NCBI GenBank assembly: GCA_009776345.1
Contig: WRLS01000116.1
Location: 1-6,569, forward strand
Source: Oscillospiraceae bacterium
GTDB taxonomy: Bacteria; Bacillota; Clostridia; Oscillospirales; Ruminococcaceae
Direction: 5' to 3'
DNA length: 6,569 nucleotides
Positions within the stretch are counted from its first letter, which is position 1. Each line of letters begins with the position of its first letter. Shown piece after piece: positions 1-5,381 of this stretch. The position numbers and the translations under genes are program-made. The notes below the pieces were generated by a model that saw only the letters and a program-made list of their open reading frames with translations, did no database searches and was not told the DNA's origin.

Positions 1-110
1 TCCCCCTGTCACTTCGTGACATCCCCCTCGGTGAGGGGGACTTTGCCTCCATCTCTGAGGGAGGTGGCGCGGAGCGCCGGAGGGAGTGACGGGCGGGATG
101 ACCCCGCCCC
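1..110. repeat. GC-rich multi-hairpin intergenic repeat, probably cut by the window edge
   Basis: The 118 bases beyond the gatB stop contain no gene but are packed with inverted repeats. Stems are 7-12/16-21 (TGTCAC, loop TTC), 22-29/33-40 (TCCCCCTC, loop GGT), 46-50/60-64 (CCTCC/GGAGG), 66-70/74-78 (GGCGC/GCGCC) and 91-97/103-109 (GGGCGGG/CCCGCCC). An alternative outer stem pairs 4-12 with 86-93 (one bulged T), giving a cloverleaf enclosing the three middle hairpins. Compact elements of this style, with CCCCCTC..GAGGGGG and GGAGG..GGCGC blocks, recur between genes in Oscillospirales genomes; that link is from memory, not from a search. The left end cannot be defined because the window starts inside it. 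It lies just downstream of the gat operon and could act as a 3' RNA stabiliser, but no U-tract marks it as a classical terminator. Confidence 0.65.
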
Positions 111-118
111 CACAAACC

Positions 119-1558
119 CTACTCCTGCGCAAGCGCACTTGCAATAAGTTTCCCTACAATCTGCGGGTCGGCTTTGCCGCCCAGCGCCTTCATTGTCTGC
201 CCGATCAAAAACCCCATGACCTTTTGGCTTCCGGCTTTGTACTGCTCCACGGATTTTGCGTTTTGCTTTAAAACCTCCCGCACTGCCGCCTCGATCAAAC
301 CGGTGTCGCTTACCATGCCCAGCTTGTTTTCGCGCACGTATTCCTGCGGGTCGATATTATCCTCCAGCACTTTTACAAGCAGTTTTTTGCCAACATTGCG
401 GTTTATGGTTTTTTCATCCACCAAACGCATCAGCGCGGCGAATTTGCCGCAGTCTATTTTTATATCGTCCGCGCCCTTGTTGTCGCCCTTCGCGATGCTC
501 AGCAGCTCCACGATTATCCAGTTTGCTACTTCTTTTGGCTTTGCGAAAAGCTTCATCGTTTCGTCGAATATTTGGGAGAGGTTTTTGCTTCCCGTGATAA
601 TACCGCTGTCGTACTGCGAAAGCCCCAGCTCCCCTGTCATTCGCCGAAGCTTATCCTCGGCGGTTTCGGGCAAAGTACCGCGCACGGCGGCAATCCACTC
701 TTCGCTGATTATAACCGGCATAATCTCCGGGTTTGGAAAATAGCGGTAATCCGTGGCATTCTCTTTGCCGCGCATGGAAAAGGTTTCGCCCAAATTATCG
801 TCCCAGCGGCGGGTTTCCTGGATAAGCTCCTCACAGCCGGTTTCCAGCGCTTCGATATGCCGCCTGCTTTCGTATTCAATGGCGGCGGCAATGGCTTTAA
901 GCGAGTTCATATTTTTTATCTCGGCCCGCACGCCCAGCGTATCTGTGCCCATTTCGCGCACTGATATATTTACGTCACAGCGCATGGAGCCTTCCTGCAT
1001 CTTGCAGTCCGAAACGCCCGCAAAGCTAAGCAGGGAGCGCAGCTTTTCCAGATACGCCACAACTTCCCCCGCCGTGCGGAAATCCGGGTTGCTTACAATT
1101 TCCGCCAGCGGTACTGCCGCGCGGTTGTAATCCGCCAGTGTTGCCGCCGCGCGGCTGTCGTGTACCAGCTTGCCCGCGTCCTCCTCGATGTGTATCTGCT
1201 TCAGCGTGATTGTCTTTTTGCCCTCGGGGGTTTCTATTTCCACTTTGCCGTTTCGGCATATCGGGGCGAAAAACTGCGTGACCTGATACCCCGACGGCAG
1301 GTCCGGGTAAAAATAATTCTTCTTTTCAAAAGACATAATTTTTGCGATTTCGCTGTTGGTTACAATCGCGGCGGCGATCCCAAGCTCCACCGCGCGCTTG
1401 TTTGTTATGGGCGGGAAGCCCGGCATACCGGCACAGGCGGGGCATACATTCTCGTTCGCTTCCGCGCCGAACTGCGCGGGGCAGGAGCAAAACAGCTTTG
1501 TGCGCGTGTCAAGCTCTACATGGACCTCCAGGCCCATCACGACTTCATATTGCGTCAT
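119..1558 (-). CDS. gatB: Asp-tRNA(Asn)/Glu-tRNA(Gln) amidotransferase subunit B
   Basis: GatB is the kinase/transamidase subunit of GatCAB. It activates the side-chain carboxylate of Asp (or Glu) on misacylated tRNA with ATP and amidates it using ammonia. The 479-residue product has normal family length. Near the N-terminus it has GLEVHVEL (residues 9-16), with the Glu and His of the metal/active site, and a zinc knuckle of Cys24, Cys26, Cys39 and Cys42. Further on are HIEEDAGK (123-130), DYNRAAVPLAEIVS (143-156), MRCDVNISVR (192-201), EIKNMNS (213-219) and ATDYRYFPNPE (268-278). A YqeY-like helical tRNA-binding tail follows from about residue 330. The start is ATG at 1558, not the GTG 15 nt upstream: it has GGGAGGG 6 nt before it and overlaps the gatA-like stop as ATGA, so translation is probably coupled. 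Nothing suggests loss of activity, in contrast to its GatA neighbour. Confidence 0.97.
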   Translation of the reverse strand: MTQYEVVMGLEVHVELDTRTKLFCSCPAQFGAEANENVCPACAGMPGFPPITNKRAVELGIAAAIVTNSEIAKIMSFEKKNYFYPDLPSGYQVTQFFAPICRNGKVEIETPEGKKTITLKQIHIEEDAGKLVHDSRAAATLADYNRAAVPLAEIVSNPDFRTAGEVVAYLEKLRSLLSFAGVSDCKMQEGSMRCDVNISVREMGTDTLGVRAEIKNMNSLKAIAAAIEYESRRHIEALETGCEELIQETRRWDDNLGETFSMRGKENATDYRYFPNPEIMPVIISEEWIAAVRGTLPETAEDKLRRMTGELGLSQYDSGIITGSKNLSQIFDETMKLFAKPKEVANWIIVELLSIAKGDNKGADDIKIDCGKFAALMRLVDEKTINRNVGKKLLVKVLEDNIDPQEYVRENKLGMVSDTGLIEAAVREVLKQNAKSVEQYKAGSQKVMGFLIGQTMKALGGKADPQIVGKLIASALAQE

Positions 1559-2454
1559 TGCGCACCCTCCCACGCGGCAAACAGCGCGTTTTCGTTTTTC
1601 ACATCCGCCACCAATTCAGTATCGCCAAAGGTTATGGACGGCAGCCCCGCCAAAACCGCAAGAGGGCTTCCGACAGGCACGGCAAGCACATCATATTTAT
1701 CAAAGCTCAAGGACTGTTTTATCAGGCGGCGCAGCTTCATGGCTTTTTCGTAGTATCTTTCGTAATTGCCCTGTGAAAGCACCAGACAGCCCATAATTAC
1801 CGCGAATTTTTCCTCCGTGCTGAAAGCCTCCGTGCGGGTTTTTGTATAAAGCTCGCTTAGTGTGCCGCAGTTTTCGGCGCGGAAGCCGTATTTAATGCCG
1901 TCATATCGGCTTAGATTGCCGCTGATTTCCGCGTAGGCGAGTATTTGCAAGACTGCATCATACACATCGGAATACGGCGTTTTTTCTCTTGAAATCACGG
2001 GCTTGCCCGTATTTTTGTACGAGTAGCTTTTTTCCGGGAACATTGCGCCGTCGTTTTCGTCATGCCCCGCGACCTGTTCAAGCAGTGCAAAGCCCTCGCG
2101 CGGGTTTTTGCACACAACGCCGATTTGATCCATCGAACACACCGACGGGATCAGCCCATAGCGCGAAACCGTGCCGTATGTCGGGCGGATATAGCACAGC
2201 CCCTGTTTTGCCGCCTGAATACGCACATGGCCGAACACATCGCTGCATAAAACCGGGGCGTCCTCCGGCAATTTGCCGGTCGGCAGCTTTCCGGGCGGCT
2301 GCAGCCCGAACGCGCCGAGCTTTATGCTTTCGGCAGGCACAGTTAGACGCACTGCAACCGCAGCGTCAATGGGCGCGGTGAAATTCTCAAGCATTTTGGA
2401 ACCGGCGGAGGCTGTTTTGCCTTTTTGCATGATTGCATCGTCTAAATAAATCAT
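1555..2454 (-). CDS. gatA: Shrunken GatA-like subunit lacking the amidase catalytic triad
   Basis: The homology to GatA, the glutaminase subunit of GatCAB, is clear, but the product has 299 residues instead of about 485. GatA blocks kept are SKMLENF (19-25), RPTYGTVSRYGLI (90-102), DQIG (109-112), AGHDENDGA (129-137), EISGNLSRYDGIKYG (176-190), a tyrosine-rich helix around 203-246, YDVLAVP (254-260) and LAGLPSITF (268-276). Aligned from memory to S. aureus GatA (Lys79, Ser154, Ser178), Lys of KDN becomes Asp5 (LDDAI). The GGSSGGS loop with the cis-Ser is deleted and replaced by a Pro-rich stretch (about 41-70). DTGGSIRQP becomes DVFGHVRIQ, putting His76 at the nucleophile. The usual N-terminal 65 or so residues and about 50 residues before NLSRYDG are also missing. 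The ATG at 2454 has AAGGA 6 nt upstream and sits 12 nt after gatC; the stop overlaps gatB. The uninterrupted frame and conserved blocks argue against decay. A glutaminase-dead structural or regulatory GatA is the likeliest reading. Confidence 0.9.
   Translation of the reverse strand: MIYLDDAIMQKGKTASAGSKMLENFTAPIDAAVAVRLTVPAESIKLGAFGLQPPGKLPTGKLPEDAPVLCSDVFGHVRIQAAKQGLCYIRPTYGTVSRYGLIPSVCSMDQIGVVCKNPREGFALLEQVAGHDENDGAMFPEKSYSYKNTGKPVISREKTPYSDVYDAVLQILAYAEISGNLSRYDGIKYGFRAENCGTLSELYTKTRTEAFSTEEKFAVIMGCLVLSQGNYERYYEKAMKLRRLIKQSLSFDKYDVLAVPVGSPLAVLAGLPSITFGDTELVADVKNENALFAAWEGAQ
1565..1571 (-). promoter_or_regulatory. Ribosome binding site of gatB
   Basis: GGGAGGG on the minus strand lies 6 nt upstream of the ATG at 1558, inside the 3' end of the gatA-like gene. 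It decides the gatB start in favour of this ATG over the GTG at 1573, which lies upstream of the site. Confidence 0.85.
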
Positions 2455-2459
2455 GGGGC

Positions 2460-2473
2460 ATCCTTTCTAATCC
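2460..2473. repeat. 14-bp direct repeat, copy 1 (gatC/gatA junction)
   Basis: On the minus strand GGATTAGAAAGGAT spans the last Asp codon and TAG stop of gatC and the RBS of the gatA-like gene. The identical 14-mer occurs at 2750-2763, at the aspS/gatC junction. In both places it ends one gene with Asp-stop and supplies the next gene's Shine-Dalgarno. Confidence 0.8.
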
Positions 2474-2739
2474 AGCGTCCTGGGTACGCGGAAATAACCG
2501 TCCTGCTGTTCGGGCGCGTGTGCAAGAAGCTCGTCGCGTGTGATAGCTTTGCGCGGGGTATCCTCACGCAGGATATTGCGGGTATCAAGCACGCTGACAA
2601 CCGGCTGTGCGCCGCCTGTATCGATTTCATCAAGCGCGGAGAAGCTTTGCAGCAGGGCGTCCGCGCGGCTTTTCAGCTCACGGCGCTGATCCTCCGGTAA
2701 ATCCAGCTTCGCCATATTTTCGTAAAGTTTTATGTCCAT
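2467..2739 (-). CDS. gatC: Asp-tRNA(Asn)/Glu-tRNA(Gln) amidotransferase subunit C
   Basis: GatC is the small, mostly extended subunit that wraps around the GatA-GatB interface and stabilises the complex. The 90-residue product is close to the usual 95-100 and has the family layout. An N-terminal helical part carries AKLDLPEDQ (residues 10-18), followed by a middle with LDEIDTGGAQPVVSVL (36-51). The strongly conserved tail has LRED, ITRDELLAHAPEQQDGYF (66-83) and RVP. The ATG at 2739 is preceded by AAAGGA 11 nt upstream, slightly long spacing. The gene lies 17 nt after aspS and 12 nt before the gatA-like gene, so it belongs to the same transcript. Its GatA-facing features seem preserved, which suggests that a GatA, whether the degenerate local one or a full-length one elsewhere, is still bound. 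Confidence 0.95.
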   Translation of the reverse strand: MDIKLYENMAKLDLPEDQRRELKSRADALLQSFSALDEIDTGGAQPVVSVLDTRNILREDTPRKAITRDELLAHAPEQQDGYFRVPRTLD

Positions 2740-2749
2740 TTAAGGTACA

Positions 2750-2763
2750 ATCCTTTCTAATCC
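2750..2763. repeat. 14-bp direct repeat, copy 2 (aspS/gatC junction)
   Basis: The same 14-mer as at 2460-2473, on the same strand and exactly 290 bp away. It spans the last Asp codon and stop of aspS and the RBS of gatC. The two copies bracket gatC. Confidence 0.8.
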
Positions 2764-4499
2764 CTAATCCTAATATGAACCTCTCTCAGCTGCTGTTCTG
2801 TCACGCTGCCGGGTGCGCCGAGCAGCAGGTCCTGCGCGTTGCCGGTCATGGGGAACGCCACAACCTCGCGGAGGTTTTCCTGCCCCGCCAGCAGCATGAC
2901 AATCCTGTCCAGCCCGGGCGCCATGCCTGCGTGGGGCGGCGCGCCGTAGTGGAACGCGTTGAAGAGCGCGGAGAATTTGCTTTCTATATCCTCTTTTGTG
3001 TATCCTGCGATCTCAAAGGCTTTCAGCATGACATCCGGGCGGTGGTTGCGCACCGCGCCCGAGGAAAGCTCCACGCCGTTGCACACAATATCATACTGGA
3101 ACGCTTTTATCTCAAGCGGGTCGAGGTTTTCCAGCGGGTGCATTTCTCCCTGCGGCATGGAAAACGGGTTATGCGTGAATTCCAGCTTGCCGGTTTCCTC
3201 ATTTATGCCGTACATGGGGAAATCGGTGATATAGCAAAATTCAAACGCGTCTTCGTTTACTAGCCCGAGGCGCGCGCCCAGCTCAGTGCGTATCTGCCCC
3301 GCCATGCTGTCTATCATTTTCGGGGCATCGCTGATGAAAAACAGCGCATTGCCTTCTTTTAGGCTAAGCGTGCCGATAAGCTCCCGGCGCTTTTCCTCCG
3401 AGAGGAATTTCGCGATAGGGCCTTTTATTTCCGCGTTGCTGCCCATAATTATATAACCAAGGCCCTTCATGCCGATATCGGTTGCGAACTGCACCATCTT
3501 GTCAAAAAACGACCTCGGCAGGCCCGAGCAGCCGGGGGCTGCGATCCCGCGCACAGGCTTATTTTTAAACGGGGCGAAATCCACATCAGCGAAAAAGCCC
3601 GTCAAGTCACGGATTCGCAGCTGGTTGCGCAGGTCGGGCTTGTCTGTACCGAACTCCAGCATACTCTGCGCGAACGGTATGCGCGCAAAAGGCGGGGGGC
3701 TTACTTTTTTGTCGGAAAAGCGCGTGAAGGTTTCATACATCACTTCCTCCGCTACGGTAAACACATCCTCCTGCGTAGCAAAGGACATCTCGAAATCAAG
3801 CTGGTAAAATTCGCCCGGGGAGCGCTCGGCGCGCGCGTCCTCGTCGCGGAAGCACGGCGCGATCTGGAAATATCTGTCAAAGCCCGAAACCATAAGAAGC
3901 TGCTTGAAAACTTGCGGCGCTTGGGGCAGCGCGTAAAACATCCCGTGGTGCTTCCTGCTCGGGACGATATAATCGCGCGCGCCTTCCGGCGATGATGAAG
4001 TAAGGATCGGCGTTTGAATTTCGGTAAAGCCAAGGCTTTCCATTTTACTGCGCAAAAAGCTTGTGACTTTTGAGCGCAGGACGATGTTTTCGTGGACTGC
4101 AGGGTTGCGGAGATCCAAGAAGCGGTATTTGAGCCGCAGCTCCTCGCGCGTCTGCACCGACTGCCCGACGTCAAACGGCAGCTGGTGGTTTGAGCGCCCG
4201 AGGACAGTCAGGCTATCGGCTTTAAGCTCCACGTCCCCGGTCGCGAGCGCGGGGTTTACAGCGCCGCCCTCGCGTTCGCGCAAAAGCCCCCGGGCGCTGA
4301 TAACATATTCGCGCGCCAGGCCTTTCGCAAGCTCTTCGTCGTTTACCACAACCTGCGTTATCCCATAATGGTCGCGCAAATCAATAAACGCAACGCCGCC
4401 GTGGTCACGGATTGTATCCACCCATCCCGCCAGCATAATTTCCTGCCCGGCGTGTTCTTTACGCAGCTCCCCGCAGTTGTGTGTCCTGTATTTTCCCAT
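2757..4499 (-). CDS. aspS: Aspartyl-tRNA synthetase, probably non-discriminating (Asp/Asn)
   Basis: This class IIb synthetase charges tRNA(Asp), and if non-discriminating also tRNA(Asn), with aspartate. The 580-residue product has the bacterial layout. An OB-fold anticodon-binding domain occupies about 1-105. Motif 1 lies around FTEIQTPILT (158-167), motif 2 around FRDEDARAERSPGEFYQLDF (217-236), an inserted GAD domain at roughly 290-420, and motif 3 GMAPGLDRIVMLL (525-537), followed by the conserved tail NAQDLLLGAP. In the OB fold, RDHGG has His33. By alignment from memory it matches His31 of the P. aeruginosa non-discriminating enzyme, where discriminating enzymes tend to have Leu; Gly79 matches that enzyme's Gly81. 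The start is ATG at 4499, with GGAGG 9 nt upstream and the T-box terminator before it; the frame extends 28 codons into the leader, but those are non-coding. The gene leads the aspS-gatC-gatA-gatB operon. The motif 2 form with SPGEFYQLD recalls alphaproteobacterial AspRS. Confidence 0.97.
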   Translation of the reverse strand: MGKYRTHNCGELRKEHAGQEIMLAGWVDTIRDHGGVAFIDLRDHYGITQVVVNDEELAKGLAREYVISARGLLREREGGAVNPALATGDVELKADSLTVLGRSNHQLPFDVGQSVQTREELRLKYRFLDLRNPAVHENIVLRSKVTSFLRSKMESLGFTEIQTPILTSSSPEGARDYIVPSRKHHGMFYALPQAPQVFKQLLMVSGFDRYFQIAPCFRDEDARAERSPGEFYQLDFEMSFATQEDVFTVAEEVMYETFTRFSDKKVSPPPFARIPFAQSMLEFGTDKPDLRNQLRIRDLTGFFADVDFAPFKNKPVRGIAAPGCSGLPRSFFDKMVQFATDIGMKGLGYIIMGSNAEIKGPIAKFLSEEKRRELIGTLSLKEGNALFFISDAPKMIDSMAGQIRTELGARLGLVNEDAFEFCYITDFPMYGINEETGKLEFTHNPFSMPQGEMHPLENLDPLEIKAFQYDIVCNGVELSSGAVRNHRPDVMLKAFEIAGYTKEDIESKFSALFNAFHYGAPPHAGMAPGLDRIVMLLAGQENLREVVAFPMTGNAQDLLLGAPGSVTEQQLREVHIRIRD

Positions 4500-4508
4500 A
4501 AGGCAAAA

Positions 4509-4513
4509 CCTCC
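4509..4513 (-). promoter_or_regulatory. Ribosome binding site of aspS
   Basis: GGAGG on the minus strand, 9 nt upstream of the ATG at 4499 and 12 nt downstream of the T-box terminator hairpin. It fixes the aspS start and excludes a start inside the riboswitch. Confidence 0.85.
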
Positions 4514-4525
4514 GTAAATATATAT

Positions 4526-4557
4526 GTCCCCCAAAAACAACTCTGTTTTTGAGGGAC
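4526..4557 (-). terminator. T-box intrinsic terminator hairpin
   Basis: A 13-bp stem with a 6-nt loop: GTCCCTCAAAAAC (4557-4545) pairs along its full length, with one G-U pair, with GTTTTTGGGGGAC (4538-4526); the loop is AGAGTT. An AU-rich stretch, ATATATATTT, follows instead of a pure U-run, so termination may be partial. The 5' arm shares GTCCC (4557-4553) with the antiterminator, so the two structures exclude each other, as expected for a transcriptional T-box. Confidence 0.85.
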
Positions 4558-4581
4558 GGGATTGCTCCCGCGGTGCCACCC
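4553..4581 (-). promoter_or_regulatory. T-box antiterminator with tRNA acceptor-end bulge
   Basis: GGG (4581-4579) pairs with CCC (4555-4553). Above it is the 7-nt bulge TGGCACC (4578-4572), matching the invariant T-box UGGNACC, then helix GCGGGA/TCCCGT (4571-4566 with 4561-4556) closed by a GCAA tetraloop. In T-boxes the UGGN part pairs with the free NCCA end of uncharged tRNA. Here N is C, which calls for a tRNA with discriminator G73, as in tRNA(Asn), tRNA(Asp) and tRNA(Glu). Confidence 0.92.
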
Positions 4582-4733
4582 ACATTGACGCAGTCCGCGC
4601 CCGCTTAATTTATTTAATTGGGGGAAAGAAAGCGTGTTGCCCGCCATGCTACTCACGCAATCGGCGCTTCCAGCCGCGTCGCCGAATCTCTATTGCGCTT
4701 TCCGAAAAGACGGGGTCGCTTCCAACTGCGGAC

Positions 4734-4762
4734 AGTATAACATAAATCGGCGGGGTTGTCAA
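4734..4762 (-). promoter_or_regulatory. Sigma-A promoter of the aspS-gatC-gatA-gatB operon
   Basis: A consensus TTGACA (4762-4757), a 17-bp spacer and TATACT (4739-4734), with a TGN extended -10 (T4742, G4741). Transcription would start near 4727, at the beginning of the T-box leader. Its -35 box is the reverse complement of the -35 of the divergent pduL promoter. Confidence 0.85.
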
Positions 4763-4784
4763 ATGTAATAAATCATGGTACTAT
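4756..4784 (+). promoter_or_regulatory. Sigma-A promoter of pduL
   Basis: TTGTCA (4756-4761), a 17-bp spacer and TACTAT (4779-4784), with a TGN extended -10 (T4776, G4777). The start would be near 4791, leaving a 5' leader of only about 18 nt before the ATG. The -35 hexamer lies on the same base pairs as the -35 of the opposing operon promoter. Confidence 0.7.
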
Positions 4785-4808
4785 TAACAAAAAACAGGAG
4801 GGCAAAAA

Positions 4809-5381
4809 ATGGATTTTATCGTAGAAACATCAGCGCGGCACGTACACCTTTCCCAGGCTGATTTAGAAACGCTTTTCGGCGCGGGGCACAAGCTCAGCTA
4901 TATCAGGGAGCTTTCACAGCCCGGGCAGTATGCCTGTGAAGAGCGCGTGGAAATCGCCGGCCCGAAAAAATCAATCAAGAATGTGATTGTGCTGGGCCCC
5001 GTGCGCCCTGCCTCACAGGTGGAAATTTCACTGACAGACGCGCGCTCTGTCGGCATTGCCGCGCTCATCCGCGAATCCGGCGACCTTGCCGGCACAGAAG
5101 GCTGCAAGCTTATCGGCCCTGCGGGCGAAGTAATTCTGGCGCAAGGCGTAATCGCCGCCAAGCGGCATATCCACACAACCCCGGAGGATGCCGCGAAGCT
5201 CGGCGTGGCAGACAAAGAAACCGTCCATGTGAAAATCGGCACGGACGGGCGCTCTTTATTATTCGGTGATGTAGTCGTGCGGGTAAGCAGCAGTTTTTCC
5301 ACTGCGATGCATATCGACACCGATGAATCCAACGCGGCAGGCGCAAACCCCGCAACCCGCGGCGAGATCATAAAATTCTAA
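4809..5381 (+). CDS. pduL: PduL-type phosphate acyltransferase (phosphotransacylase)
   Basis: PduL enzymes interconvert acyl-CoA (acetyl- or propanoyl-CoA) and acyl phosphate, feeding acetate kinase for ATP or running in reverse. The 190-residue product shows the duplicated beta-barrel family signature: SARHVHLS (residues 8-15), ELSQPGQYACEERV (34-47), GPVRPASQVEISLTDAR (63-79), IRESGDL (87-93), AAKRHIH (116-122) and the C-terminal MHIDTDESNA (167-176). His11, His13, His120, His122 and His168 are the expected metal-site or active-site histidines. The protein begins almost directly at the catalytic domain, so it lacks the N-terminal encapsulation peptide of microcompartment PduL. No shell genes are adjacent, so a free cytosolic enzyme acting as the cell's Pta is likely. 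The ATG at 4809 has AGGAGGG 6 nt upstream. The gene has its own promoter, divergent from the aspS operon, and its stop lies inside the end of convergent mtnA. Confidence 0.95.
   Translation: MDFIVETSARHVHLSQADLETLFGAGHKLSYIRELSQPGQYACEERVEIAGPKKSIKNVIVLGPVRPASQVEISLTDARSVGIAALIRESGDLAGTEGCKLIGPAGEVILAQGVIAAKRHIHTTPEDAAKLGVADKETVHVKIGTDGRSLLFGDVVVRVSSSFSTAMHIDTDESNAAGANPATRGEIIKF

Larger units (their letters stand above)
4526..4727 (-). promoter_or_regulatory. T-box riboswitch controlling the aspS-gat operon, probably tRNA(Asn)-responsive
   Basis: The 5' leader of the operon is a short T-box that seems to have Stem I, a weak Stem III and the antiterminator, without Stem II. The distal part of Stem I is clear: an AGAGA bulge (4691-4687), helix TCGGCG/CGCCGA (4685-4680 region with 4666-4661) and a loop containing GGCTGGAAG (4675-4667), like the usual distal loop. 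Below it CGCAA (4697-4693) pairs with TTGCG (4660-4656). Further helices are CCCGTC/GGCGGG (4714-4709 with 4645-4640) and a base helix GGAAGCG/CGCTTTC (4723-4717 with 4634-4628). Just above the base, in CAACA (4639-4635), lies AAC (4638-4636), an Asn codon followed by a purine, my best specifier candidate. The overlapping CAA would be Gln. The fold was done by hand and the specifier is uncertain. The T-box class itself is certain from the UGGCACC element and the mutually exclusive hairpins. Confidence 0.9.

Noticed and set aside
91..109. GC-rich hairpin after gatB as an intrinsic terminator
   Set aside because: The stem is strong (7 bp, all G/C) but no U-run follows on the minus strand, so it is treated as part of the repeat.
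1..110. CRISPR array
   Set aside because: The inverted repeats differ from each other and there are no regularly spaced identical direct repeats.
174..743. 189-codon plus-strand open frame antisense to gatB
   Set aside because: It lies wholly inside a strongly supported gatB, resembles no family I recognise, and long antisense frames are expected in GC-rich codons.
1160..1753. 197-codon plus-strand open frame across the gatA/gatB junction
   Set aside because: Antisense shadow of two well-supported genes; no plausible protein motif and no RBS.
1555..2454. Calling the gatA-like gene a pseudogene
   Set aside because: The frame is uninterrupted, with start, RBS, stop overlap and conserved blocks intact; losses are at specific functional sites, not random frameshifts.
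4500..4583. N-terminal extension of aspS by 28 codons
   Set aside because: It would place a start inside the T-box antiterminator; the internal ATG at 4499 has a GGAGG and matches the family N-terminus (GKYRTHNCGEL).
4524..4745. 73-codon plus-strand frame over the T-box leader
   Set aside because: The region is fully explained by the minus-strand riboswitch and promoter; the predicted peptide has no recognisable feature.
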